From NCBI GenBank assembly GCA_031289325.1, contig JAITPS010000108.1, positions 1 through 17,277 on the forward strand: a stretch of DNA of 17,277 nucleotides. The letters run 5' to 3'. The DNA comes from Candidatus Methanovirga meridionalis (GTDB taxonomy: Archaea > Methanobacteriota > Methanobacteria > Methanobacteriales > Methanobacteriaceae). Under the pieces are notes generated by a model. The model was given only the letters and a program-made list of their open reading frames with translations. It had not been told where the DNA came from and did no database searches. The translations under genes were made by a program, and so were the position numbers. Shown in pieces: positions 1 through 7,281 of the stretch (position 1 is its first letter; every line of letters begins with the position of its first letter).

Positions 1-444
1 CCTAAATTTAGGAAACAGATGAAAAAATTAATAAAAAAACAAGGATTAAAACATTTCATAAAATATTTATATGATAAAAAATTATATAGACTATTATTGT
101 TTTTAGATAACAAAACAAACGATAAAATACTGAAGGAGATTTTAAAAATGGATGCCATACTATCAAAAATTAACGATCATAAAACTTACATAGAAGAGAA
201 TAATCAAGAATCAAAAACAATGAAAGAGTTCCTCATGGAATATAAGAAAAATAACCAAGAAACTATAAATTGGAATGAAGTAAGAGCCGACGGCAAAAAA
301 GAAGGCAAACTTGAAGGATTAAAAGAAGGCAAGCTTGAAGGATTAAAAGAAGGAGAAATTAGAAAAGAAAAATTAATCATTGAAAATATGAAAAAGTTTG
401 GTTTATCAGATGAAGAGATAAATAAAATAATAAATAATAAATAA
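1..444 (+). CDS. C-terminal part of an Rpn-type (PD-(D/E)XK) nuclease/transposase-like protein, 5' end outside window
   Basis: The reading frame is open from base 1 to the TAA at 442-444 (147 residues visible). An ATG at 19 exists but has no ribosome binding site, so this is more likely the tail of a longer gene than a 141-residue protein. The visible part is Lys/Glu-rich and helical. It has a segment with the look of the C-terminal half of Rpn-family recombination-promoting nucleases (ALSKIND-like and TMKEFLMEYKKN stretches). It then has a degenerate EGKLEGLK repeat (from about 301) and a short helical end, GLSDEEINKIINNK. Gly-Lys-Glu-rich repeats next to the C-terminus are common in this family. 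The catalytic PD-(D/E)XK core would lie upstream and cannot be seen, so activity cannot be judged. Family assignment rests on composition and the tail only. Confidence 0.55.
   Translation, partial: PKFRKQMKKLIKKQGLKHFIKYLYDKKLYRLLLFLDNKTNDKILKEILKMDAILSKINDHKTYIEENNQESKTMKEFLMEYKKNNQETINWNEVRADGKKEGKLEGLKEGKLEGLKEGEIRKEKLIIENMKKFGLSDEEINKIINNK
301..360 (+). repeat. In-frame 24-bp tandem repeat in the Rpn-like gene (about 2.5 copies)
   Basis: Units at 301-324 and 325-348 differ at a single base, and a partial third starts at 349. The 24-bp length keeps the frame and encodes EGKLEGLK per unit. Near-identity at DNA level suggests recent slippage or unequal recombination. Confidence 0.85.
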
Positions 445-456
445 AATAATAAAGTT

Positions 457-477
457 AGAAAATCTGAAAGATTTTCT
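457..477 (+). terminator. Hairpin just after the Rpn-like gene
   Basis: AGAAAATC (457-464) and GATTTTCT (470-477) are perfect reverse complements, giving an 8-bp stem with a 5-base loop 12 bases after the stop codon. No long U-run follows, so it is a possible terminator or a 3'-end stabiliser rather than a certain intrinsic terminator. Confidence 0.4.
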
Positions 478-590
478 GTACTTAAAAATATTGTTTCATA
501 CATCATATTATAAAAAATAAATTAAGTTAATACTTTGTTTTAGTACAATGATTGATTTATTAGATAAGTTAAAGATGTATTAGATATTAC

Positions 591-637
591 ATCTATATAA
601 TCTGAATATTAGGAATCTATATAATCTGAATATTAGG
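591..637. repeat. Tandem duplication of a 24-bp segment
   Basis: The segment ATCTATATAATCTGAATATT plus AGG occurs at 591-613 and again at 615-637, with one A between. The rest of the gap 445-743 is AT-rich and shows no gene that I can support. Confidence 0.85.
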
Positions 638-743
638 TAACTTAAATGCAATTATAAAATTCATCTATTGAGTTAATACTTCGCAAAAGTCTTTTTGTGT
701 TAATGTTAAATATAAAAAGAAATGAAAAAACAATTAATAAAAA

Positions 744-953
744 TTATTTTTTACCGACCATTATTTCAGTTGATTTTATAATAGCTGAAATATCATCTCC
801 TTTTTTAACATTTAAGTCTTCAACTGCTTCTTTTGAAATTAAAGCAGTTATTACAGTAGGATTTGAAACATCTATTTTAACTTTTGCCATTACAGCACCA
901 ATTTCAACATCACTAACTTTACCATCAATTACATTTCTTGCACTTATTTTCAT
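744..953 (-). CDS. Molbindin (Mop), small molybdenum/tungsten-pterin binding TOBE-domain protein
   Basis: This 69-residue protein is a single TOBE (Mop) domain. It begins MKISARN, the characteristic SARN start of molbindins, continues with the VxIGAVMAKVKIDV and VITALISKEAVEDL segments, and ends KGDDISAIIKSTEIMV, all in family order and at the usual 65-72 residue length. Molbindins are cytoplasmic and form oligomers (hexamers in known cases) that bind molybdate or tungstate and buffer it for cofactor synthesis. In methanogens that would serve enzymes such as formylmethanofuran dehydrogenase. A GGAGG ribosome binding site (complement of 963-967) precedes the ATG with good spacing, which fixes the start. 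No ABC molybdate transporter gene lies in this window, so it seems to be a single-gene unit with its own promoter. The overlapping plus-strand frame is only its shadow. Confidence 0.9.
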   Translation of the reverse strand: MKISARNVIDGKVSDVEIGAVMAKVKIDVSNPTVITALISKEAVEDLNVKKGDDISAIIKSTEIMVGKK

Positions 954-992
954 GATAAAAATCCTCCATTAATATTTTTAGTATTCATTGCT

Positions 993-1004
993 AATTTATA
1001 AGGG
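993..1004 (-). promoter_or_regulatory. Putative archaeal TATA box for the molbindin gene
   Basis: Read on the minus strand, CTTATAAATT lies about 45 bases upstream of the ATG. With initiation about 25 bases downstream this gives a short leader that still contains the GGAGG site. It is a prediction from motif and spacing only. Confidence 0.45.
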
Positions 1005-1201
1005 CTTGATTAGCTAAGTATTTCAGAGTAGTATCTCATAAATTTAATTATATTTTAGTTGATTTACTACTTAGAATATAATATGAGTATTTTAATATAT
1101 AAATATTCTCCATATTTTTTGAAAATGTTAAAAAGTATGGAATTTTTTAAAAAATTGGTTTTTATTTCATATAATGTGATTTAAGACATTTATAATTTAA
1201 T

Positions 1202-1229
1202 TAATGATTCTTTTATATTTGAATCATTA
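1202..1229 (-). terminator. Hairpin overlapping the uvrC stop codon
   Basis: TAATGATTC (1202-1210) and GAATCATTA (1221-1229) form a perfect 9-bp stem with a 10-base loop. The stop codon of uvrC (complement of 1227-1229) is inside the stem. The downstream minus strand is A/T-rich but lacks a clean U-run. A role in 3'-end formation is likely but unproven. Confidence 0.4.
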
Positions 1230-3137
1230 CTTGTGAAAGAAATTATAAACATTTATAGCTGATTTCTTATTCATACCCTTAACATTTGATAAACTGTTAA
1301 TAGAAGCTTTTTTAATGGCTTCTATATCACCAAATTCCTTTAAAAGATTAATTTTTCTTCTTTTTCCAATGCCCTGAATATCATCAAGTACAGAATACTC
1401 AAGATTTTTTGATCTTAAATGTCTATGATATGAAACTGCAAATCTATGTGCTTCATCTCTAACTCTTTGAAGTAATTGCAAACCTTGATTATTTTTTGGA
1501 ATGATTATAGGAAAATTACTTTGAGGTATAAAAACCTCTTCAAATTCCTTTGCAAGTCCAATGATTGGGATATGTTCCAAACCATATTCCTTTAAAACTT
1601 CTACTCCGATATTTAACTGTCCTTTTCCACCATCAATTAATATTAAATCAGGTTCCTTTAAACCATCCTCTGAATTTTTATTATGGTTAGCAAAGGCTTT
1701 AAATCTTCTTTGTAATATTTCTCTCATCATTCCATAATCATCAGGACCAGGAGTTTTTAGTTTAAATTTTTTATACTCTTTTTTATTTGGTTTTGAATCT
1801 AAAAATGATACTTTAGAACCAGTAGCTAAGACTCCAGAAATATTTGAAACATCATATCCTTCAATTATTCGTGGGAGTTTCTCTAATTTTAAATATTTCT
1901 TAAGTTCTATCATTGAATTTCTCATTTTTCGCTTCTGTTTCCTGATAATATCTGCATTTTTAGCAGCCATTCTAAGTAATCTTAATTCAATTCCATTTTC
2001 AGCCACTACGATCTTAACCTTTGAATCATCATCTATCTCTGATTTATTCTTTTCTTTTTCCATATCCTCAGTATTTTCTAAATTATTTTTATTATTCAAA
2101 CTAATTTCTTTATTACTTAGTTTAGTCTTTATATTATTATTCAATGAATTTCTTTCATTAAATCTTAAATCAGATAAATATTCAAGAATCACTTCTTTAT
2201 CAGAAATCTCTTCTTCCACAATAATTTCCTTAGGAACAGTTCTTAAAGGTCCATAGAATTGTTGGATAAATGCAGATAAAATATCTTTTGAGTCTTGATT
2301 TTCAGTTCCAGCCATTAAAAAATCATCTTTTCCAATGATTTTACCATTTCTAACTGATAAAACAACCATTATTGCTCTATCTTTATCATTGGAAAAAGCT
2401 ATTATGTCTTGCTCTAATTCATTTTCAAAAACAACAAATTGTTTCTCCATAACTTCCTTAATTGAATTGATTTGATCTCTTAAAACGGCTGCTTTTTCAT
2501 ATTCTTGTTTAATAGCTATTTCTTCCATTTCTTTTTCAAGATCTTCTATTATCCGATTATATTTTCCATCAAAAAAAAGATCTACTTTTTCTATTATCTT
2601 TTTATATTCTTCCTGTGAAATACCATTATCACATGGAGCATGGCATAAATCTATTTGGCTATTTAAACATGGTCCATCCATATTTTTGCATGTTCTAATT
2701 TTAAATAAGGATTTTAAAAATTTAACTGTTTTTCTAACCGAACCTACATCTGTAAAAGGTCCATAATAAATACCTCCTTTAGTTATATTTCTTGTTATAT
2801 TTAATCGAGGATATTTTTCATTCACGATTTTAACATAAGGATATCTTTTATCATCTTTTAATCTTATATTATATCTTGGTCTATGCTTTTTAATAAGGTT
2901 TGCTTCAAGAATTAAAGCTTCTTTTTCAGATTCTGTAATTATATACTCTAAACTATAGAAATGTTTCATTAAAACGTATGTCTTTGGGCTTTCATGTTTA
3001 TCTTTAAAATATGATTTAACTCTTTTTTTTAAAGATTTTGATTTCCCAATGTATATGATCTTATCTTTTTTATCTTTCATGATATATATTCCTGGTTTTT
3101 CAGGAAGATCATTTGCAGATTTTACTTTTGTTGACAT
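1227..3137 (-). CDS. uvrC: Excinuclease ABC subunit C (UvrC)
   Basis: UvrC makes both the 3' and the 5' incision around bulky DNA lesions in the UvrABC nucleotide excision repair system. At 636 residues it is full length. The N-terminal GIY-YIG nuclease has GIY at 16-18 and YIG at 29-31. Four cysteines (150, 157, 165, 169) match the position of the known [4Fe-4S] cluster site. A UVR domain (about 192-232, KQEYEKAAVLRDQI) is the UvrB contact. The RNase H-like 5' nuclease has Asp429 (EGYDVSN), Asp502 (LIDGGKGQ) and His564 (RDEAHRF). Two helix-hairpin-helix motifs end the protein (about 584-636, DDIQGIGKRRK). Residues about 325-372, between the UVR region and the nuclease, are an Asn/Lys/Glu-rich low-complexity linker. 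No uvrA or uvrB lies in the window. In archaea this system is usually regarded as acquired from bacteria. The start has no obvious Shine-Dalgarno site, but MSTKVKSANDLPEKPGIY is a normal UvrC start. Confidence 0.97.
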   Translation of the reverse strand: MSTKVKSANDLPEKPGIYIMKDKKDKIIYIGKSKSLKKRVKSYFKDKHESPKTYVLMKHFYSLEYIITESEKEALILEANLIKKHRPRYNIRLKDDKRYPYVKIVNEKYPRLNITRNITKGGIYYGPFTDVGSVRKTVKFLKSLFKIRTCKNMDGPCLNSQIDLCHAPCDNGISQEEYKKIIEKVDLFFDGKYNRIIEDLEKEMEEIAIKQEYEKAAVLRDQINSIKEVMEKQFVVFENELEQDIIAFSNDKDRAIMVVLSVRNGKIIGKDDFLMAGTENQDSKDILSAFIQQFYGPLRTVPKEIIVEEEISDKEVILEYLSDLRFNERNSLNNNIKTKLSNKEISLNNKNNLENTEDMEKEKNKSEIDDDSKVKIVVAENGIELRLLRMAAKNADIIRKQKRKMRNSMIELKKYLKLEKLPRIIEGYDVSNISGVLATGSKVSFLDSKPNKKEYKKFKLKTPGPDDYGMMREILQRRFKAFANHNKNSEDGLKEPDLILIDGGKGQLNIGVEVLKEYGLEHIPIIGLAKEFEEVFIPQSNFPIIIPKNNQGLQLLQRVRDEAHRFAVSYHRHLRSKNLEYSVLDDIQGIGKRRKINLLKEFGDIEAIKKASINSLSNVKGMNKKSAINVYNFFHK

Positions 3138-3247
3138 GAGTACTTAGTTAATTAATTGTTTATTTCATTATAATTGAAGTTCATTATAATAGTTTAAAAC
3201 ATATTTTATTACAAACATTTATATTTTAATTGTTAAATTCAGATGAT

Positions 3248-3885
3248 TATAGTGAGCTTGATAAAGTTCTTAATAAATAGCTTTTTTAATAGATATTATT
3301 AAATAATATTTATTTAAAATCATTTATATTTATTTAAAATCATTTATATTTATTTAAAATCATTTATATTTATTTAAAGTTATTTATATTAATTAAAATT
3401 TATTTATATTAATTAAAATTTATTTATATTAATTAAAATTTAAAATTATAGATTTCCATGAATTAATATTTAAAATTAAATATAGTATCTTTGATAAAAT
3501 TATTAATAAATAACTTTTTTTAAAAATTGATATTATTAAAATATATTTATTTAAATTTATTTATATTATTTAAAATTTATTTATATTATTTAAAATTTAA
3601 AATTATAGATTTCCATGAATTAATATTTAAAATTAAATATAGTATCTTTGATAAAGTTATTAATAAATAATTTTTTTTAAAAATTGATATTATTAAAATT
3701 TATTTATTTAAATTTATTTATATTATTTAAAATTTATTTATATTATTTAAAATTTAAAATTATAGATTTTTATGAATTAATATTTAAAATTATAGATTTT
3801 CATAAAATAATATTTGAAATTAATTAATTTAATAAAAAAATTTATCATTTCAAAATTTAAGAACTTTTCCATGATGACTATATAA
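3248..3885. repeat. Dispersed AT-rich repeat element A (three tandem units)
   Basis: This member of a five-copy family opens with TTGATAAAGTTCTTAATAA at 3258 and ends with AAGAACTTTTCCAT near 3873, so the ends are inverted relative to each other. Internal restarts of the opening motif at 3491 and 3648 divide it into units of 233, 157 and about 235 bp. The first unit is longer because it holds about seven copies of a 20-bp module (3311-3450, for example TATTTAAAATCATTTATATT), where unit two holds about three. The same order of motifs (opening motif, module array, then ATAGATTT..ATGAA) recurs in element C, and in reverse in B, D and E. No open frame runs through it. Confidence 0.85.
3311..3450. 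repeat. 20-bp tandem module array inside element A
   Basis: Exact 20-base periodicity is visible from 3311 on. Three near-identical units are followed by diverged ones in which TATTTAAAATC is replaced by AATTAAAATTT. Element E has a matching 20-bp array on the other strand (13011-13135). Confidence 0.85.
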
Positions 3886-4117
3886 TATTATGGAAATTAT
3901 TGAAAGGTTAAGAAGTGTATTGCAAAAAATTAGGTGTTAAACTATAATTAAAGTTTTTTTTGCTTAATAGCTATCTATTTCCAATTTCTTTTTATTTGTT
4001 TATTAAGTCTATTTTCAATAACGGTATGAATCATATAATCTGTTTTCTTTTATTTATATTTTTAGTTATTACTATAAATCTAAAAAAGTGTGAAGCTTAA
4101 ATTTACATATTTCATGA

Positions 4118-4339
4118 AAAACAAAAGATAGAATATTTCCTCAGAATTTCAAAACATTTGAAAGAGACAATATTTTTCCATCAGGGATTTTTAATAGAGG
4201 AGATGAATCTTTTAGTAGAATAAATGAATTTTTTTTTGATGATTTTAGAAAAGATTCAAATTAGATTTTCATGGAAGAAATGAAGAATTTTCTTATAGGA
4301 AAAATAAAAAAATCGAGAGAACCTATTAAAAGTTTTTAA
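4118..4339 (+). pseudogene. Possible decayed coding fragment, family unrecognised
   Basis: The frame beginning at 4118 reads KTKDRIFPQNFKTFERDNIF, then PSGIFNRGDESFSRINEFFF and DDFRKDSN. A TAG follows at 4262-4264, and the same frame continues IFMEEMKNFLIGKIKKSREP to a TAA at 4337-4339. Its composition is protein-like and richer in G, D, R and P codons than the surrounding intergenic DNA, but there is no start codon or ribosome binding site. A short frame starting ATG at 3890 (16 codons) and another open stretch at about 4540-4675 (with repeated lysine codons) could be further debris of the same gene. It may be the remains of a transposon gene. I cannot name the family, and chance is not excluded. 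Confidence 0.25.
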
Positions 4340-4740
4340 ATTATAAATTAAATTATGAATGTGGTATATTAATGATATAATTTATATCTAATAAGGTATA
4401 AATGGTGAATAACATAAGCAAATAAAACATGTAAATAACATCTTGACAAAAATATATAAAGAATATAATCTCAATTAAATAACATAGAAAAATGATGAAA
4501 TTAACCAAGAAAAAGGAATAAGAACCTTAAAAAAAGCAATGAAAATGTAATAAAAATAGTTGAAAAAAGTATGAAAATAGAAAAAGTTAATACCAATAAA
4601 AAACAAAAAAGTCTTTGGAAATTATCAATGATTAATTACAAATATTTTTCATGCTACTATACTGTTATAAAATAAAGGTATTTTAATAAAGTTTATAGAC
4701 TAATAGAAGAATATAAATTAATAATCATAATTCAATTAAA
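4340..4740. other. AT-rich gap before the glutamate synthase glutaminase gene
   Basis: Only very AT-rich sequence with many stops in all frames and short lysine-rich open stretches is visible. Candidate TATA-like runs (TTATAAAAT near 4664, ATATAAATT near 4711) lie upstream of the gene at 4751, but which one is used cannot be decided. Confidence 0.4.
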
Positions 4741-4750
4741 GGAGATCATC

Positions 4751-5674
4751 ATGTGTGGAATAGCTGGAATTGTTTATAAAGATCGTAAAGTACATAATGC
4801 TGGAGAAGATATGGGTAAGATGTTGGATGCATTACAACATAGAGGGCCTGATTCAGCAGGTTTTGCAATTTATGGTGGTGTAGGATTAAAAGAAAATGAG
4901 TATAATATAAATATTCAAGTAAGTCAAAAAAAAGGCCTTTTTGATAGGGTTAAAGAGGTTATAAACCAAGAAACACCCATAAAATCTGATCAAATATTCA
5001 CATCAGATGAGGATAATACAATAGTATACAGAGCTACGATATCTCTTGATAAATTTAGACAATTAAATCCTCTTCTTCATGTAATTGATAAAATTGATGA
5101 GGATGTTGTTGTTTTAAATGGAAGTCATTCTTTTGAAATGATAAAAGATATTGGTTATGTTAAAGATATTATAAAAAAGTATCATGTAAATGAAATTAAA
5201 GGTATCCATGCTATTGGACATACAAGATTTTCTACAGAAAGTAATGTAGATAGATATCATGCTCATCCTTTCCAAACTTACATAATAAAAGATGTTACTG
5301 TTGTTCATAATGGGCAAATAACAAATTATTGGAAGATAAGAGATCCTTTAGAAAGGAAAGGCCATGTTTTTGAGACTAATAACGATACAGAATGTTTAGT
5401 TCATTATATTGCGGATAAGTTAGATCAAGGTTATTCTTTGGAAGAAGCATTGAATCAATCTGTTGAAGATATGGACGGTCCTTTTTCTTATATTATTGGA
5501 ACTCCAGAAGGAATTGGAATAGCTAAAGATAGATTAGGTCTTAGACCTGGAGTCATGGCTGAAAATGATAAAATGTTTGCAATCGCATCTGAAGAAGTTT
5601 CACTTAGACAAGTGATGGATATTAATGATGTTGAACAAATATCTCCTGGTGAAGTAAGAGTTTATGAATTGTAA
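4751..5674 (+). CDS. Archaeal glutamate synthase, class II glutamine amidotransferase (glutaminase) subunit
   Basis: This 307-residue protein corresponds to the glutaminase domain of glutamate synthase, which releases ammonia from glutamine for the synthase subunit. Cys2, exposed after Met removal, is the N-terminal nucleophile of class II (Ntn) amidotransferases. Other family motifs are HRGPDSAG (30-37), GHTRFST (156-162), VHNGQITN (185-192) and NNDTECL (210-216). It ends in the usual region, QISPGEVRVYEL. AAAGGAGATCATC before the ATG is a good ribosome binding site. In methanogens the glutamate synthase domains are encoded by separate neighbouring genes. Here the two partners follow at 6580 and 7282, but after an unusual 905-bp repeat-filled gap, so this gene may be transcribed separately. 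Its last six codons form the first copy of a 17-bp tandem array. An amidophosphoribosyltransferase or asparagine synthetase is unlikely given the short length and the neighbours. Confidence 0.9.
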   Translation: MCGIAGIVYKDRKVHNAGEDMGKMLDALQHRGPDSAGFAIYGGVGLKENEYNINIQVSQKKGLFDRVKEVINQETPIKSDQIFTSDEDNTIVYRATISLDKFRQLNPLLHVIDKIDEDVVVLNGSHSFEMIKDIGYVKDIIKKYHVNEIKGIHAIGHTRFSTESNVDRYHAHPFQTYIIKDVTVVHNGQITNYWKIRDPLERKGHVFETNNDTECLVHYIADKLDQGYSLEEALNQSVEDMDGPFSYIIGTPEGIGIAKDRLGLRPGVMAENDKMFAIASEEVSLRQVMDINDVEQISPGEVRVYEL

Positions 5675-5776
5675 GAGTTTATGAATTGTAAGAGTTTATG
5701 AATTGTAAGAGTTTATGAATTGTAAGAGTTTATGAATTGTAAGAGTTTATGAATTGTAAGAGTTTATGAATTGTAA
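5654..5776 (+). repeat. 17-bp tandem repeat, 7 perfect copies, starting inside the 3' end of the glutaminase gene
   Basis: The unit GTAAGAGTTTATGAATT is repeated seven times without a mismatch (5654-5772) and is followed by GTAA. The first copy encodes the last residues VRVYEL together with the start of the next copy, which supplies the TAA stop. Because the stop lies at the junction of copies one and two, changes in copy number leave the protein unchanged as long as two partial copies remain. Confidence 0.97.
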
Positions 5777-5947
5777 TAATATAATTTAATATATAATTTA
5801 ATAAAAATCTATAATTTTAATAAGGATCTATAATTTTAATAAAAATCTATAAGTTAAATTTAATTTAAATTTAATTAATATAGATATATTTTAATTAATA
5901 AAAATAATTTTTTAACTAATAAAAATAATTTTAAATTTTTAAATTAT
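5777..5947. repeat. AT-rich spacer with a 19-bp tandem repeat
   Basis: ATCTATAATTTTAATAA-like units start at 5807, 5826 and 5845 (19-bp period). They resemble the core of the dispersed elements (AAAATCTATAATTTTAAAT in element D), so they may be an eroded outer part of element B. No gene is visible. Confidence 0.6.
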
Positions 5948-6220
5948 AGTTATTATGGAAAAGTTCTTAAATTTTGAATAATAAATTTTTTTTATTAAAT
6001 TATTTAATTTTAAATATCAATTTATAAAACTCCATAATTTTAAATTTTAATTAATATAAATAAATTTAAATTGTTTAATTTTAAATATCAATTTATAAAA
6101 CTTCATAATTTTAAATTTTAATTAATATAAATAAATTTTAATTAGTATATTTTAAATTAATATATTTTAATAATATTTATTTATAAAAAAGTTATTTATT
6201 AAGAACTTTATCAAAACATT
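5948..6220. repeat. Dispersed AT-rich repeat element B (inverted relative to A)
   Basis: It begins with ATGGAAAAGTTCTTAAATT (5955 on) and ends with TTATTAAGAACTTTATCAA (6197-6215), which is the reverse complement of the opening of element A. Inside is a 71-bp direct duplication (starts at 6003 and 6074) that carries the core TTTATAAAACTYCATAATTT. It separates the glutaminase gene from the other two glutamate synthase genes. Confidence 0.85.
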
Positions 6221-6337
6221 ATAATAAAGAGAATTAATAATTTATTTTTATCAATTGTTCATTTAAATAGGTTAACAAAAAATTTATAAAAATATAAAAT
6301 AGAACTATTTCCTAAATCATTATATATTTTATAATTA

Positions 6338-6520
6338 GATACTACTTTTGTAACTAAATATTACTTTTATAATTAAATACTATTTTTATTAAATACTATT
6401 TTTATAATTAATAATAAAGATTATATTATATAGAATATAAACAAATTATAATAATAATATAGAGAATATAAAATTATAATACTATAATATAGAGAATATA
6501 AACAAATTATAATACTATAT
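6338..6520. repeat. Two short tandem arrays (about 19 bp and 30 bp) upstream of the GXGXG gene
   Basis: Degenerate ATACTACTTTTRTAAYTAA units fill about 6338-6410. After a short gap, three 29-30-bp units starting AGAATATAAACAAATTATAA occupy about 6432-6520, the last two of exactly 30 bp. No reading frame goes through. They lie directly upstream of the presumed promoter of the gene at 6580. Confidence 0.75.
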
Positions 6521-6548
6521 GATAATATAAAAAAGTAACCTAAATTAG

Positions 6549-6562
6549 TTTATATTTTAAAT
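6549..6562 (+). promoter_or_regulatory. Possible TATA box for the glutamate synthase GXGXG-gltB operon
   Basis: TTTATATTTTAAAT lies about 25 bases before the ATG at 6580. With usual archaeal spacing this would make a leaderless or nearly leaderless transcript, which fits the weak ribosome binding site (AGGTTTT) in front of that ATG. It is motif-based only, in a background where TATA-like strings are frequent. Confidence 0.35.
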
Positions 6563-6579
6563 AAAAAACAGGTTTTAAG

Positions 6580-7260
6580 ATGACGAATAATGTTTATGAA
6601 ATTGACTTATCTAAAATAACACCAAGAGAAGCCAATGAATCCATTAGAGAGAATGCTTCAAAATATGATAAAATAATTTTAAAAAATCCTCATTCAATGC
6701 ATTATCTTATTGCAGGGTTAGTGGATGAAGTAGACATTGAGGTTGATGGATCAGCAGGATATTTTGTTGGAACAATGAATGATAAAGCAAATATAAAAGT
6801 TAATGGCAATGTTGGTTGGTTTGGTGGAGATAACATGACTGGCGGTAAACTGTTAATAGAAGGTTCTGCTGGAGATGGAGTAGGTCAAGGAATATATGGT
6901 GGAGAAATCCTTGTGAGAAAAGATGCTGGTGCAAGAACTGGAGAGATAATGAAAAATGGAAATATAATTATTGGTGGTAACTCTGGATTTATGACTGGTA
7001 TATTTATGATGGGTGGCTGTATAGTTGTTCTTGGTAACTTAGGTAAAGATGTTGGTGAATCTATTATACGGGGTGTCATCTATGTTTTAGGTGAGGTTGA
7101 AAGTTTAGGGAAAAATGCTAATTTAATTGATATTGATGATGAAGATAAGAAGAAACTTAAAGGTTTGTTAAGTAAGTATGATTTTAATTTAAGTAGCTCT
7201 GATTATGATAATTTTAGAAAAATCATTCCAAAAAGTAAAAGACCATTTTATGGTAAATAG
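6580..7260 (+). CDS. Archaeal glutamate synthase, GXGXG (beta-helix) domain subunit
   Basis: This 226-residue protein matches the C-terminal GXGXG domain of glutamate synthase, made as a separate subunit. That domain is a right-handed beta-helix that scaffolds the glutaminase and synthase parts. The repeating glycine turns are plain: GSAGYFVG (57-64), GNVGWFGGDNMTGG (76-89), GSAGDGVGQGIYGG (95-108), GNSGFMTGIFMMGG (133-146) and GNLGKDVGESIIRG (152-165). It ends PFYGK. Related beta-helices occur in tungsten formylmethanofuran dehydrogenase subunit C, which is the main alternative, but the glutaminase upstream and the FMN synthase gene 21 bases downstream decide for glutamate synthase. It is almost certainly co-transcribed with the gene at 7282. 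Confidence 0.9.
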   Translation: MTNNVYEIDLSKITPREANESIRENASKYDKIILKNPHSMHYLIAGLVDEVDIEVDGSAGYFVGTMNDKANIKVNGNVGWFGGDNMTGGKLLIEGSAGDGVGQGIYGGEILVRKDAGARTGEIMKNGNIIIGGNSGFMTGIFMMGGCIVVLGNLGKDVGESIIRGVIYVLGEVESLGKNANLIDIDDEDKKKLKGLLSKYDFNLSSSDYDNFRKIIPKSKRPFYGK

Positions 7261-7269
7261 ATTAGTGTT

Positions 7270-7277
7270 GGAGGTGA
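7270..7277 (+). promoter_or_regulatory. Full-strength Shine-Dalgarno site of gltB
   Basis: GGAGGTGA is a perfect complement of the archaeal 16S rRNA 3' end, four bases before the ATG at 7282 and inside the 21-base spacer after the previous stop. It fixes the start and suggests efficient internal translation in a two-gene operon. Confidence 0.85.
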
Positions 7278-7281
7278 GTTA

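Noticed and set aside
697..972. Plus-strand 91-codon open frame overlapping the molbindin gene
   Set aside because: It is the antisense shadow of the Mop gene, which has a family match and a GGAGG site on the other strand.
3300..3830. CRISPR array
   Set aside because: The repeats are adjacent A/T modules of 20 or about 157 bp without unique spacers, and no cas gene is present.
5114..5317. Minus-strand frame inside the glutaminase gene, and similar shadows at 6885-7079, 9787-9981, 11842-12087 and 204-506
   Set aside because: Each lies antisense to a gene with clear motifs, and none has start signals.
5654..5776. Series of tiny ATG-containing frames in the 17-bp array as an expressed peptide
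   Set aside because: Each copy has ATGAATTGTAA, which ends after three codons, and there is no ribosome site.
6580..7260. Formylmethanofuran dehydrogenase subunit C
   Set aside because: The beta-helix glycine pattern is shared, but the glutaminase and glutamate synthase genes on both sides fit glutamate synthase, and no other fwd/fmd gene is near.
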